DNA from: Gammaproteobacteria bacterium
Lineage (GTDB): Bacteria; Pseudomonadota; Gammaproteobacteria; Steroidobacterales; Steroidobacteraceae
Direction of reading: 5' to 3'
DNA length: 64,000 nucleotides
NCBI GenBank assembly: GCA_021773365.1
Contig: JAJFKF010000035.1
Coordinates: forward strand, 1 to 64,000
The position numbers were made by a program, and so were the translations under genes. Numbering within the stretch: position 1 is the first letter of the stretch; each line of letters opens with the position of its first letter. The notes under the pieces were generated by a model that worked only from the letters and a program-made list of their open reading frames with translations, made no database searches and had not been told where the DNA came from. Below, one piece after another: positions 8,417 through 17,754 of the stretch.

Positions 8417-9985
8417 TCACCGATGCTGGTACCAGTGGCCGTCCATGGTGTCGGTGTGGAAGGAGTGATACTGCTCATCGAGCCAGCCCAGCAGATCCGG
8501 CGCCTTGAGGGGTAGATCATTGAGGTAACGCCGGCTCACGTAGACATAGTCCGGCTTCGCCGCCATGAGCGCAGCAGCGAAATCCGCCCATTGACCTGCC
8601 GTCATGATCTCCAGCGCCCAGCCATTGTGTGGAATGGCCTGACGCCGGTTTGAGGCCAGCAGAATGCGTGGGTCACCGAAGATATAGACAGATGCGTCTT
8701 CGTCGCCGCTGGGCAGGGCTGCCTGCAAGGATGCCGAGATCTTCTGCGACGCTGGTGAGAAGCGGGACTCGTAGGCTGTGCGCACATCGTCTGCCCCTCC
8801 CAGTGCCTGCACCAGAATAGTCAGTTTTCCCGTGATGCCGGCGCCGAAGACAAGGACCGCCGCGGCGAGCAGGGCCAGCGCGAAGCGGGTCCACTTCGAT
8901 GCGATCTTCTGGCTGAAATCCCTGAAAATGGCTGCGATGCCGATGGCGGCCAGTACTCCCAGCGGCGCGAAGAACTGGTTGAAATGAAATGCCCACGAAA
9001 AGTGATTCTGCAGTAGCAGCGTGCAGGCGCCTGCCAGCAGCCACACGGCCATGATCGTGCCGGGGAAGCCCGCCCGGTCGCCGCCGAGAAACCGCCTGAA
9101 ACTCCACACCGCACCCACTAGGGCAAAGGGAATCCAGTGGAAGGTCTTGCGCACGAACCATTCCACGGCGATCTGGATGCGGTGCTGCTCCGGGTAGCGG
9201 CTGATCTCCTCGAAGGTGTCCAGCGGATAGTGGAAGGTGGTCCAGATCAGGGCGGCCAGCGCATCGTGCGCAGCGAACCACAGCGCCACCCCGCCAACCG
9301 GTATGGCGAGTCCAGCCAGCCAGGCGCCCAGTTCGGCGAGGAGCTGCCCCGGCGCGTGCCGCTGGCCGGCCCGCCACGAAAACAGCCAGCATGTGGCTAC
9401 CATTACCAGCGGCACGAGGATGAGCGTGACCTTGAACATTGCCGCGGTGCCCGCTGCCACCCCGAAGAGGAACAGGCGCAGCAGCCGTCGTCGCAGCAAT
9501 TGTCTGTCACACAGGGCCCAGGCGGCCGCTACCAGGGGGGTGGTGGCCAGTCCATCCGGCTGGCTCATATGCCAGGCATCCACGGCAATGAAGTAGGTGC
9601 CCGCGGTGAACCACGGGATCACCAGCATCACCAGCCCGGTGGGGAAGACATTGCGGCCGATGCGATAGGCAAACCATGCAGCGGCCCCGAACCACAGCGC
9701 CTCCAGCAGGTGCAGTCCGAACTCGGAAAACGAGAACAGTGTTCCAGCCGTCAGGTAGAACAGGTAGACGCCGGGTTGTTTGGCGTCCCAGAAGTCGAGG
9801 TAAAGCGCCTGCCCCCCGGCCAGTGTCTTCGCGCCGTACATGTACAGCGCCTGGTCGCCGGTGAGCGGCATGGGCAGGTGTACGATGGCCAGCAGCGCCA
9901 CGCCTGTCCAGACAAAGTAGGGCAACAGTCGTTGCGTAAGGTGGCTCTCCGTCCATCGGCTGACGCCGAGCATCAATCTGTCCAT
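8417..9985 (-). CDS. GT-C (GT39/ArnT-like) multipass glycosyltransferase
   Basis: 522 residues with about ten hydrophobic segments. After the first helix it has LTGDQALYMYGAKTLAGG and then LDFWDAKQPGVYLFYL, the acidic first loop and the following Pro-containing segment seen in lipid-phosphate-sugar-dependent GT-C enzymes of the PMT/ArnT type. The C-terminal soluble domain ends with a YVYVSRRYLND stretch. Such enzymes transfer a sugar from a polyprenyl-phosphate donor on the periplasmic face. A role linked to the neighbouring sugar operon is plausible but it lies on the opposite strand. GGAAA precedes the start. Confidence 0.7.
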   Translation of the reverse strand: MDRLMLGVSRWTESHLTQRLLPYFVWTGVALLAIVHLPMPLTGDQALYMYGAKTLAGGQALYLDFWDAKQPGVYLFYLTAGTLFSFSEFGLHLLEALWFGAAAWFAYRIGRNVFPTGLVMLVIPWFTAGTYFIAVDAWHMSQPDGLATTPLVAAAWALCDRQLLRRRLLRLFLFGVAAGTAAMFKVTLILVPLVMVATCWLFSWRAGQRHAPGQLLAELGAWLAGLAIPVGGVALWFAAHDALAALIWTTFHYPLDTFEEISRYPEQHRIQIAVEWFVRKTFHWIPFALVGAVWSFRRFLGGDRAGFPGTIMAVWLLAGACTLLLQNHFSWAFHFNQFFAPLGVLAAIGIAAIFRDFSQKIASKWTRFALALLAAAVLVFGAGITGKLTILVQALGGADDVRTAYESRFSPASQKISASLQAALPSGDEDASVYIFGDPRILLASNRRQAIPHNGWALEIMTAGQWADFAAALMAAKPDYVYVSRRYLNDLPLKAPDLLGWLDEQYHSFHTDTMDGHWYQHR

Positions 9986-10041
9986 GGTGTTTCCGGGAAT
10001 CCGGCCTCAGAAATTATTGTTGTTGTCTGGCTTTTTGCCGT

Positions 10042-12012
10042 TCAGATTTTCAGCGCCTGCAACTGCGGATGCGCCGCCAGCGCGTCGAGCACCTCGGGGT
10101 TCTTCAGCGCCGCGCGATTGGGTGGCTCGCGCCCGTTCAGCACATCGCGCGCCGCCCGTTCTGAACATTTGCCGTTGTGCGTCTGCGGCAGGCCCGGCAC
10201 CTGCAGGATGAGGGCGGGCACATGCGCGGGAGAGGCCCTGGTGTTCAGCTCCTTCTTGATCTGCAGCGTGAGCTTGCGGTCCAGTTCCATGCCGGGAGAC
10301 AGTACGACCAGCAGGGCGATTTTCGAGCCACCCGGGTCGTCCGGCGCCTCCTGCTCCACCGCCATGGCCTCGCGCACGCCAGGGACCTGCAGCACAACCG
10401 TATAAAGTTCAGCCGGACCAATGCGTACACCGCGGATCTTCAAAGTACCGTCGGAACGGCCGAGAATGCGGGCCGAGCCGCGATCAGTAAGATCAACGCG
10501 ATCACCATGGGTCCACACGCCTGCGTGCTCGGCAAAGTAGCTGGCGTGAAATCGCTTTTTGTCTGGATCGTTCCAGATCCCCACCGGCCGGGAGGGGAAG
10601 GGATTGGCGCAGATCAATTCGCCGACGCCGGTGTGTTCGACCTTGCCGTCAATCCATACCCGCACGTCCGTGCCCAGGCTGATGCACGGGCTCTCGCCGC
10701 GGTACACCGGCAGCAGGGGATTGCCAAGCACGAAGCAGCCGATGATGTCCGTGCCGCCCGAGATGGAGTGGATGGCGGCGTGTTTGAAGTGTTCGCCCAG
10801 CCATTCGAACTGATTGTCGAACAGGATGGAGCCGGTGGACTGGAAAACGCGCAAGGCCTCGAATGAGGCGAGGGTGCGTGGTTCAATCCCCGAATCCTTC
10901 AGCAGCTGAACATAGGCGGGGCTCAGGCCCAGCACACTGACCTTCTCGGCATCGATGGCTTTGAGGAGGGCATTGGGATCCGGGAAGGACACCGAGCCGT
11001 CATACAGCACGATGGGGGTGCCGGAGGCCAGGGCCGAGAGTTGCCAGTTCCACATCATCCAGCCACAGGATGTGATGAAGAACAGGCGGTCCTGTGGCCG
11101 CAGGTCGGTATGCAGTCGGTGTTCTTTCAGATGTTCGAGCAGCGTGCCGCCGGCCCCGTGCACGATGCACTTGGGCGCCCCGGTGGTACCCGAGGAAAAA
11201 AGAATGAACAGCGGATGGTTGAAGGGAAAATGCTGCAGCTCCCCCAGGGCTGGCCCCTTGCTGTCGCTCCACTCCCCGATGCGCACGACAGTCAGATCTG
11301 CGCGCAAATCCGCTGGAGGTTCGCCACCGAGTACCACCAGGGTTCGCACGCTGGGCAGCGCTTCGGTCAGGGCGCGTACCCGCTCTTCGAGGCTGCGCGC
11401 CACACCATGATGGGTATAGGTCAGGTCGGCAAACAGCACCACAGGTTCGAGCTGGCGGAAGCGGCCCAGTACCGCTTCGGTGCCGAGGTCAGGCGCCACC
11501 GACGACCAGGCGGCCCCGACAGCGGCCGAACCCAGGCAGGCGGCGATGGATTCGATGGAGTTGCGCGCCAGGGCGACGACCCGGTCGCCGGGCTGTACGC
11601 CGGTGGCCTGCAGCTGAGCGGCGATGCCGAGGGCCTGCGTGCGCAACGTGCCGCGGTCGATCTGGCGCCGCTCGCCGGCTTCATTGCGCCAGATAACAGC
11701 CGGATGGGAATCGTCGGCGCCCGGCAACGGGCGCAGGAGGTTTTGAGCGTAGTTGAGGTGTAGCTGCGGGAAGAACTGCGCCGAGGCGATCTGATCGCCC
11801 TCGCAGACCGGCGTGGGTGAGCCGGTGGTATCCAGCCCGAAGGACTCCAGCGCCAGTTTCCAGAAGTCGCGGTAGCGGGTGCAGGCCCAGCGATGCAGGT
11901 CCTCATAGGTGCTGAAGTCGCGGGCGGCGTGGTCCGCAGCCAGGCGCATGAAAGCAGCCATCTGTGAGTCGCGGGCGGCCGCCGGCTCGGCAGGCAGGTA
12001 GACCTGATGCAT
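10042..12012 (-). CDS. Acetoacetyl-CoA synthetase
   Basis: 656 residues from the chosen start. It is an ANL-superfamily enzyme with the AMP-binding loop SSGTTGAPKCIVHG, the CGWMMWNWQLSAL segment specific to acetoacetate-CoA ligases, ISGGTDIIGCF, the hinge block THGDRVDLTDRGSARILGRSDGTLKIRGVRIG, and the catalytic lysine region THNGKCSERAA near the C terminus. It activates acetoacetate to acetoacetyl-CoA with ATP. ATG 12012 is preferred because GAGGGAG lies just upstream; an in-frame ATG at 12048 has no such site. The product would be cytoplasmic. No ketone-body or PHB genes are adjacent, so its pathway here is unclear. Confidence 0.88.
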   Translation of the reverse strand: MHQVYLPAEPAAARDSQMAAFMRLAADHAARDFSTYEDLHRWACTRYRDFWKLALESFGLDTTGSPTPVCEGDQIASAQFFPQLHLNYAQNLLRPLPGADDSHPAVIWRNEAGERRQIDRGTLRTQALGIAAQLQATGVQPGDRVVALARNSIESIAACLGSAAVGAAWSSVAPDLGTEAVLGRFRQLEPVVLFADLTYTHHGVARSLEERVRALTEALPSVRTLVVLGGEPPADLRADLTVVRIGEWSDSKGPALGELQHFPFNHPLFILFSSGTTGAPKCIVHGAGGTLLEHLKEHRLHTDLRPQDRLFFITSCGWMMWNWQLSALASGTPIVLYDGSVSFPDPNALLKAIDAEKVSVLGLSPAYVQLLKDSGIEPRTLASFEALRVFQSTGSILFDNQFEWLGEHFKHAAIHSISGGTDIIGCFVLGNPLLPVYRGESPCISLGTDVRVWIDGKVEHTGVGELICANPFPSRPVGIWNDPDKKRFHASYFAEHAGVWTHGDRVDLTDRGSARILGRSDGTLKIRGVRIGPAELYTVVLQVPGVREAMAVEQEAPDDPGGSKIALLVVLSPGMELDRKLTLQIKKELNTRASPAHVPALILQVPGLPQTHNGKCSERAARDVLNGREPPNRAALKNPEVLDALAAHPQLQALKI

Positions 12013-12122
12013 GACTCCCTCGTTTACGCGTTGCTGTACTGGCCCCATGGGACCAGCGTCAGCGGACTGAGCGTGGCATCGTAAAGCCTGGCATCTCGTG
12101 GGACTGTGCGCCGTTTCGCGCC

Positions 12123-13424
12123 TCAGCGTCCCTTGAACTCATCCGGCGTCAGCTGGTGCCTGGCCAGCAGTTTGTAGAAGTCCGTGCGGTTTCTCTTGGC
12201 CAGCCGGGCTGCCTGGCTGACATTGCCGCCGGTGATCTGCAGGATCTGGGCGAGGTAGCTGCGCATGAACTCATCGCGCGCCTCGTCGAAAGAGGACAGG
12301 CGTGAGGGGCTGCCGCCCAGGGACTGCTGGGCGAGCTCGGCATTGATGATGGGCGTCTGGGCCAGGGCGACGTTCTGGCGCACCAGGCTATGCAGCTGGC
12401 GGATATTGCCTGGCCAGTCCGCGGTGGCCAGCAGTTCCACGGCCTCCGGCGCGTAGATGCGGCGGTTGCCGGTTTCGCGGGCGAGCTGCGCCAGGAAGTG
12501 CGACACCAGCAGGGGAATATCCTCGCGCCGCCGCGACAGGGGCGGAATCTCGATGTGCACGCCATTGAGCCGGTAGTACAGATCCTCGCGGAAGGCGCCG
12601 GACGTCATCAGCGCCTGCAGATCCTGTTGCGCAGTGGCGATGATGCGTACATTACCCTCGGCAGGCTGGTCGGGACAGTTCTGGAGTGCGGCTGCCAGAC
12701 GGGCCTGCAGTCGCAGCGGCAGGGCAGAAATCTCGGCCAGCAGCAGCGTGCCGCTGGCGGCGGTCTGCAGGCCTCCCGCGCGTGAGCCGTTGCCGAACAG
12801 CTCGACTTCCATCTGCGCTTCGTCGTCGAGCGTGCAGTCCACGATGACGAAGGGGTGGTCCCTGCGTGTGCTGGCCTTGTGGATGGCGCGGGCGAACAGG
12901 CCCTTGCCGGTGCCGTTCTCCCCGGTGATGAGCACGGCGGTTTCCGTGGCTGCCACGCGATAGGCCTGCGTGAGCTTCTCTTCCATGAGCGTGCTGCGGG
13001 TGATGATCTCCGCACGCCATTCCTCGTCGGAGTGAGTGAAGCCGGAGATCTTCAGTGCCTTCTGCACCTGCTCGAGGAGCTGCTCCTTGTCCACCGGCTT
13101 GGTGAGAAAGCCGAAGGCCCCGCTCTGGGTGGCGTGGACCGCATCGGGGATGGTGCCGTGCGCGGTGAGGATGATGACGCGCAGCCCCGGCCAGCGGCTC
13201 TGCAATTCCTTGAGCAGACCCAGGCCGTCCATCTGGTCCATACGCAGATCGGTGATCACCAGATCCGGGCGGAAGCGGCTGGCGGCAGTAAGGGCGGCGG
13301 CGCCGCTTTCCTTCGCTTCCACCTCGTAATTCTCGGCCCGCAGGCGCAGCGTAAGCAGGCGCAGGAGGCCCGGATCGTCATCGACCAGCAGGATGCGGGC
13401 CTTGCGTTTGGTGGTGGCGTTCAT
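12123..13424 (-). CDS. glrR: GlrR/QseF-like response regulator with degenerate AAA+ domain
   Basis: 433 residues: receiver domain (about 8-120, phospho-Asp59 in LVITDLRMD, LTKPVDKEQ), AAA+ domain (about 140-365) and a Fis-type helix-turn-helix ending NRTDFYKLLARHQL, very like E. coli GlrR. The AAA+ core is unusual. Walker A is GENGTGKG (168-175), keeping Lys. The segment after ELFG (208-211) runs straight to GTLLLAEI, so the GAFTGA loop that contacts sigma-54 is absent, and the Walker B Asp is Ala (LLLAE, 227-231). The FREDLYYRLN arginine-finger region is kept. It may therefore bind DNA and respond to phosphorylation without activating sigma-54 in the usual way. Neighbours encode the cognate lipoprotein and kinase. 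Confidence 0.85.
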   Translation of the reverse strand: MNATTKRKARILLVDDDPGLLRLLTLRLRAENYEVEAKESGAAALTAASRFRPDLVITDLRMDQMDGLGLLKELQSRWPGLRVIILTAHGTIPDAVHATQSGAFGFLTKPVDKEQLLEQVQKALKISGFTHSDEEWRAEIITRSTLMEEKLTQAYRVAATETAVLITGENGTGKGLFARAIHKASTRRDHPFVIVDCTLDDEAQMEVELFGNGSRAGGLQTAASGTLLLAEISALPLRLQARLAAALQNCPDQPAEGNVRIIATAQQDLQALMTSGAFREDLYYRLNGVHIEIPPLSRRREDIPLLVSHFLAQLARETGNRRIYAPEAVELLATADWPGNIRQLHSLVRQNVALAQTPIINAELAQQSLGGSPSRLSSFDEARDEFMRSYLAQILQITGGNVSQAARLAKRNRTDFYKLLARHQLTPDEFKGR

Positions 13425-13487
13425 GGCCGGAGTATAGCCCCATCGGCTCTGATCGGACCCGGATCGGACCCGGACCGCTGGCCCCGG

Positions 13488-14108
13488 TTACGGGTTCTCG
13501 ATCCTGCCGGGGGTGCGTTCGGTAATGGTGCGCTCGATCCGGGCGATTTCGTCGAGCTTTGCCTGGGCCTCATCCAGCGCCTTGCGCAGGCGGGCGTTCT
13601 CATCCAGCGCGGTCTGCAGGCGTTTGTCATTGGCGGACGTGCGCTGGCGCTGCAGTTCTGCGGCTTCCTGCCGGAGCCGCTCGTTCTCCGCCTGCAGAAT
13701 CAGGCGTTGCTCAATGTTTTCCAGCACCACGATCGCCAGCGCCCGCTCGGCGGGCAGCAGCGTCCCGGGGGTGGCCAGGATGGCCGCGAGCTGCTGGCGG
13801 GCCATCGCCGTATCGGCGCCACCGTGCCCTGGAGTGGCGAGCGTGAGGGCGTAGCGCAGCTGGTTCAGGGGCGTGGGAGCCAGTTCAAAGTCGTTGCGGA
13901 CGGAGCGCAGCATCTCGGCCTGCCCGGCGGGACTTTCCTGGCTGAGGCGCCGCATCATCTGCAGATGTTCGCCCACCAGTCCCAGCGAGGGGTCTGTGCG
14001 TTCCACGGTCGCGGGGACCGGCTGGCCGGCATCGTCGGACAGCAGGCTGCAGCCTGCCAGCACGGCGGAGGCGCCGATGAAACAAAGTTGTAACAGGTTA
14101 GGCCGCAT
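13488..14108 (-). CDS. QseG-like lipoprotein of the GlrK-GlrR cluster
   Basis: 206 residues. The signal peptide ends in lipobox VLAGC with lipidated Cys20. The C-terminal half (about 120-195) is charged and alpha-helical with heptad-like AENERLRQEAAELQRQR, probably a coiled coil. Position between the kinase and the regulator genes is the same as qseG (yfhG) in enterobacteria, whose outer-membrane lipoprotein controls QseE/GlrK. ATG 14108 is chosen because it directly precedes the signal peptide. It overlaps the end of the kinase gene by 11 bases. Function is inferred mainly from synteny. Confidence 0.7.
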   Translation of the reverse strand: MRPNLLQLCFIGASAVLAGCSLLSDDAGQPVPATVERTDPSLGLVGEHLQMMRRLSQESPAGQAEMLRSVRNDFELAPTPLNQLRYALTLATPGHGGADTAMARQQLAAILATPGTLLPAERALAIVVLENIEQRLILQAENERLRQEAAELQRQRTSANDKRLQTALDENARLRKALDEAQAKLDEIARIERTITERTPGRIENP

Positions 14109-15582
14109 GGGCCGGTTCTCCGCTGTTCCTGGCCAGTTGTTTGACCGGCAGGCGCACGCGGAAGTGCGCGCCGGAATACTCCCCATCCACGATATCGATC
14201 GTGCCGCCGTGAGCATGCACGAATTCGATGACAACCGACAGGCCGATGCCGGTGCCGCGCACGTGTCCACCCTGTTGCGCCTTGCCCTGGTAGAAGGCCT
14301 CGAAGATGCGTGAACGCTCATCGACGGGAATGCCGGGGCCCGAATCGGCCATGTCCAGCACCAGCTGGCTGCCGACGACGGCGGCGTGTACGGCAATGGA
14401 GCCGTTGCGCGGTGTGAACTTGATGGCGTTGGACAGCAGGTTGTCGAGGATCAGGCGCAGCTTGGAGCGGTCGGCGGTGACGGTCACATCCTCGATGCGG
14501 ATGTCGAGCTTCACGCGCTGGCTGACCAGGGTGAGCTGCTGGCTTTCCAGCACGCCCTTGACCAGCGGACGCAGCTTGAATTCGCTCAGCTCCAGCCCCG
14601 AGCTCTGGGCCTGCCAGGCGCTGAAGGACAGCAGGTTCTCGATCAGGCGCTGCAGCTTCAGGCCGTTGTCGCGCAGGATGGCGGTGACCTCACGCTGATC
14701 CTCCCCCAGCGAACCCACCGAGCCGTCCATCAGCAGCTCGGTACCCTCGCGGATATTGGCAAGCGGGGTCTTCAGCTCGTGGGACATGTGCCGCAGGAAG
14801 CGGTTTTTCTCCTGCGCCAGCTCCAGCAGGCGCATGCGCAGCCACTCCAGCTGGCGGCCGAGCTGCTCCAGATCGCGTGGGCCGTCGACCTTGATGGCCC
14901 GGGAGAAGGTGCCGCGTCCGAGTTCGCCGATGACCCGGTCGAGCAGGCGCAGCGGGCGGACCAGCAGCAGCGTGAAGCCGAAGGCCAGGGCGATAGTCCA
15001 TGGCACCAGCGCGGCGGATTGCCAGAACAGGCTTTTCTGGGTGCGGTCGGTGGCCTTCTTCAGGGTGGCCACCCGGTCATCGATCCGGCGGCGATTGATC
15101 TCGCCGAGCGCAGTGGCCGCCCCCGAGAGGATGGAGAAATCGGCGGCCTCGCGCTCGGCGGCTTCTGCCGTGCCGGGCTCGGCCCGGGTCAGCTGTGCCT
15201 GCAGCAGGTGCAGGCTTTCGTCGCGCAGCAGACGTAGCTGTTCGTCGCGTGCGGGGCTGGGTTCGAGTTGCCCCGCCAGGCGGGTCATCTCCTCCAGCGT
15301 GCTGTTGAAGCGGCTGTGGCGATCACGATAGACATCGAGCAGCTCGCGGTTGCCGATGATGTGATAAAGGCTGGCGGAGCGCTCCAGGGAGGCGATCTGT
15401 TCGACCAGCAGCTCGTTGTAATGGGTGATCTGCATGCCCTGGGTCAGCAGGGTCTGGCTTTGATTGGTGAGGCTGCGGATCTGGAAGGCAGCATTGACGA
15501 TGGCGATGAGCAGGGGGACGGCGACCAGGAAGAAGCCCAGGAGCACCAGGCCGCTCAGGGATTTTGGTTTGCTCAGGCGCAT
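14098..15582 (-). CDS. glrK: GlrK/QseE-like sensor histidine kinase
   Basis: 494 residues: transmembrane segment at about 11-31, periplasmic sensor with helical content (35-185), second transmembrane segment at about 190-207, HAMP-like linker, then HisKA with HMSHELKTPLANIREG (phospho-His) and a HATPase with N box DNLLSNAIKFTP, G1 DMADSGPGIP and G2 GTGIGLSVV. The HELKTPLANI H box and the neighbouring lipoprotein and regulator genes identify it as GlrK/QseE type. In enterobacteria the system senses envelope stress or catecholamines and controls a small RNA via sigma-54. Here the regulator has lost sigma-54 features, so the output may differ. Confidence 0.85.
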   Translation of the reverse strand: MRLSKPKSLSGLVLLGFFLVAVPLLIAIVNAAFQIRSLTNQSQTLLTQGMQITHYNELLVEQIASLERSASLYHIIGNRELLDVYRDRHSRFNSTLEEMTRLAGQLEPSPARDEQLRLLRDESLHLLQAQLTRAEPGTAEAAEREAADFSILSGAATALGEINRRRIDDRVATLKKATDRTQKSLFWQSAALVPWTIALAFGFTLLLVRPLRLLDRVIGELGRGTFSRAIKVDGPRDLEQLGRQLEWLRMRLLELAQEKNRFLRHMSHELKTPLANIREGTELLMDGSVGSLGEDQREVTAILRDNGLKLQRLIENLLSFSAWQAQSSGLELSEFKLRPLVKGVLESQQLTLVSQRVKLDIRIEDVTVTADRSKLRLILDNLLSNAIKFTPRNGSIAVHAAVVGSQLVLDMADSGPGIPVDERSRIFEAFYQGKAQQGGHVRGTGIGLSVVIEFVHAHGGTIDIVDGEYSGAHFRVRLPVKQLARNSGEPAHAA

Positions 15583-15651
15583 CGGGGGATTCTAGCGCGC
15601 ATGCTCATGGGCTGTGGGGCGCGGGTTCGGCGTCGGTGGAGCCGGAGTCCG

Positions 15652-16647
15652 CTAGGTCCAGGGGGATTCGAGGAGTTTGCGTTCCCATGCCAGGGCGGTG
15701 CGGGCGATGGCTTCGAGGTCGTCGTGCCGGGGGCGCCAGTCGAGGACGGTGCGGACCTTGTCGGCCTTGGCGACCAGCGAGGGGGGGTCGCCGGCGCGCC
15801 TGGGTTCTTCGGCAATGGTCAGCGGGTGGCCGGCCACTTTTTCCACCATGGCCAGGACCTCGCGCACGCTGTAGCCGTGGCCGTAGCCGCAGTTCAGCGT
15901 AGTGGATTCTCCGCCATTGCGCAGGTAGTGCAGCGCCTTGACGTGGGCCGAGGCGAGGTCCTCGACGTGGATGTAGTCGCGTACGCCGGTGCCGTCGGGG
16001 GTGGGGTAGTCGGTGCCGTAGATCGATACGCGCGGGCGCTTGCCCACGGCGGCTTCGCAGGCCACCTTGGTCAGCAGGGTGGCCCTGGGAGTGGACTGGC
16101 CGATGCGGCCCTCGGGGTCGGAGCCGGCGACGTTGAAGTAGCGCAGCGCCACGTAGCGCAGGGGACTGGCCAGCGCCAGATCGCGCAGCATCCACTCGCT
16201 CATCAGTTTGGAGGTGCCGTAAGGGTTGATGGGCGATGTGGCGGTGTCCTCCGCCGCGAAGCCGCTTTCCGGGATGCCGTATACGGCTGCGGTGGACGAG
16301 AACACAAAGTGCTTTACGCCGTGGCGGGCGCTGCATTCCAGCAGCGTGCGGGTGCTGCAGGTGTTGTTGCTGTAGTACTTCAGCGGATTTTCAACCGATT
16401 CCGGCACCACGGTGTGGGCGGCGAAATGCATGATGGTGTCGATGTCATGTTCCGCCAGCAGGCGATCGAGCAGGGTGGCATCGCCGGTGTTGCCGACAAT
16501 GAGTTCAGCGCCCAGCACGGCCTGGCGGAACCCGGTGGAGAGGTTGTCCAGCACCACGACCTGCTCGCCAGCCTCGCTGAGCTGGCGGACGACGTGGCTG
16601 CCGATGTAGCCGGCGCCGCCGGTCACGAGAATTGAGTGATTTTTCAT
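15652..16647 (-). CDS. galE: UDP-glucose 4-epimerase
   Basis: 331 residues of an extended SDR enzyme. It has ILVTGGAGYIGSHVV at the N terminus, VVLDNLSTG for the NAD ribose, SSTAAVYG with catalytic Ser, and YGTSK with catalytic Tyr143 and Lys147. The NNTCSTRTLLEC segment and AGSDPEGRIG region match GalE. It interconverts UDP-glucose and UDP-galactose, or the N-acetyl forms, in the cytoplasm. It may feed the surface-polysaccharide genes nearby, though it lies on the other strand. The start is ATG, soon after a GC-rich hairpin that follows panD. Confidence 0.9.
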   Translation of the reverse strand: MKNHSILVTGGAGYIGSHVVRQLSEAGEQVVVLDNLSTGFRQAVLGAELIVGNTGDATLLDRLLAEHDIDTIMHFAAHTVVPESVENPLKYYSNNTCSTRTLLECSARHGVKHFVFSSTAAVYGIPESGFAAEDTATSPINPYGTSKLMSEWMLRDLALASPLRYVALRYFNVAGSDPEGRIGQSTPRATLLTKVACEAAVGKRPRVSIYGTDYPTPDGTGVRDYIHVEDLASAHVKALHYLRNGGESTTLNCGYGHGYSVREVLAMVEKVAGHPLTIAEEPRRAGDPPSLVAKADKVRTVLDWRPRHDDLEAIARTALAWERKLLESPWT

Positions 16648-16701
16648 GTGTCCTCGGCTCGGTAGCCCTTGCCCTTGCCCTGCGGGGCGGAAGGGGCAGG
16701 G

Positions 16702-17082
16702 CTATCCGCCCTGCGTGCCTGTGGCAGTTGCCTTCGGTTTGGCACGGTTGTGTTCGTCCAGCAGCAAGACGACGGGGCGGTAGTTTTTCAGCTCCGACTC
16801 CTCATATGCCGCGTAGGCGGCAATGATCAGCCGGTCGCCCACCATGACATTGCGTGCCGCCGCACCGTTGACGGAGATATCTCCGCTGCCGCGCGGGGCC
16901 TTGAGCGTATAAGTGGTGAAACGCTGCCCGTTGTCGATGTTGTAGATCTCCACATACTGGAACTCGCGGATTCCGGAGCAGTCCAGCAGCGCCTCGTCGA
17001 TGGCGCAGGAGCCCTCGTAGTGCAGGTCGGCGCAGGTGACCCGCGCCTGGTGCAATTTGGCCTGAAGCATGGTCTTTTGCAT
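16702..17082 (-). CDS. panD: Aspartate 1-decarboxylase proenzyme
   Basis: 126 residues. The start MQKTMLQAKLHQARVT and the self-cleavage site HYEGSCAID (Gly24-Ser25, giving the pyruvoyl group) are typical of PanD. SVNGAAARNVMVGDRLIIAAYA also matches. It makes beta-alanine from aspartate for pantothenate and CoA synthesis. ATG 17082 is chosen by homology; an in-frame ATG at 17103 is possible. Its stop lies inside a GC-rich imperfect hairpin (about 16663-16704) that could slow or end transcription before galE. No other pan gene is adjacent. Confidence 0.93.
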   Translation of the reverse strand: MQKTMLQAKLHQARVTCADLHYEGSCAIDEALLDCSGIREFQYVEIYNIDNGQRFTTYTLKAPRGSGDISVNGAAARNVMVGDRLIIAAYAAYEESELKNYRPVVLLLDEHNRAKPKATATGTQGG

Positions 17083-17197
17083 AGATGCGTAGCATACCTG
17101 CATTGACGCCATGTGGTGCAGTCCGGGAAGATGCACCGCCGGATATGATCCGACAGGCTGCGGGCGCTGTGCCCGGCTGGTGGGGAGTATTGACAGG

Positions 17198-17713
17198 GTG
17201 AAAAACAATTCGGGCTGGGTGTGCGTTTGCGCGGTGCTGCTGCTGGCGGGCTGCGGTGATTCCCCACCTGAGGAGGCGGCGCCTGCCCCGGTTGTACCCA
17301 GGCCGGTCCCGCCCACCGAGGCGCAGAAGGAAGCCACCCGGCTGACGGCCAATATGGTCGCTGGTGTGAAGAACGATGAATCGCCTGCAGCTGTGCAGGT
17401 GAAGTTCGATCTGCTCAGCCGTCCGAAGACCGGTGAGCTGCTGGTGGTGCGCCTGGTGTTCATCCCGCAGGAGGCCGCGGCGGCGTTGAGCGCCACGTTT
17501 GCGGCGGCTGACGGCCTGACCATTCCCGGTTCCCAGCCTCCGGCCGAGTTCACTCAGGTGGAAGCCGGTGCGGCGTATTCCTATGATCTGAAAGTGGTGC
17601 CGGACAAAAATGGCGTGCATTACCTGAGTGCGGTGGTGCAGCTGCAGGGCGAGGGCGAGCCGCGCATCCAGACTTTCTCGGTGCCGGTGGTAGTGGGGCC
17701 GCCGCCGCCCTGA
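17198..17713 (+). CDS. Predicted lipoprotein of unknown function
   Basis: 171 residues from GTG 17198, which is preceded by GGGGAG about 10 bases upstream. The signal peptide ends in lipobox LLLAGC with Cys19. A Pro/Ala/Glu-rich linker follows, then a domain rich in beta-strand-like segments (about 65-165) containing VKFDLLSRPKTGELLVVRLVFIPQ and YSYDLKVVPDKNGVHYLSAVVQL. Its Ig-like appearance suggests a cell-envelope domain, but no family was recognised. It diverges from panD across a 115-base gap. The C terminus is a Pro run. Confidence 0.6.
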   Translation: MKNNSGWVCVCAVLLLAGCGDSPPEEAAPAPVVPRPVPPTEAQKEATRLTANMVAGVKNDESPAAVQVKFDLLSRPKTGELLVVRLVFIPQEAAAALSATFAAADGLTIPGSQPPAEFTQVEAGAAYSYDLKVVPDKNGVHYLSAVVQLQGEGEPRIQTFSVPVVVGPPPP

Positions 17714-17754
17714 TTTGTCCCGCTGGCTTTCCCGCCGGTTTTTCCCGTCGAGGG

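Noticed and set aside
9137-10405. Plus-strand frame of 422 residues over the GT-C and acetoacetyl-CoA synthetase genes
   Set aside because: It spans two real minus-strand genes and their gap, with low-complexity composition and no homology.
12855-14093. Plus-strand frame of 412 residues over the GlrR and QseG-like genes
   Set aside because: It is antisense to conserved genes and has no recognisable domain.
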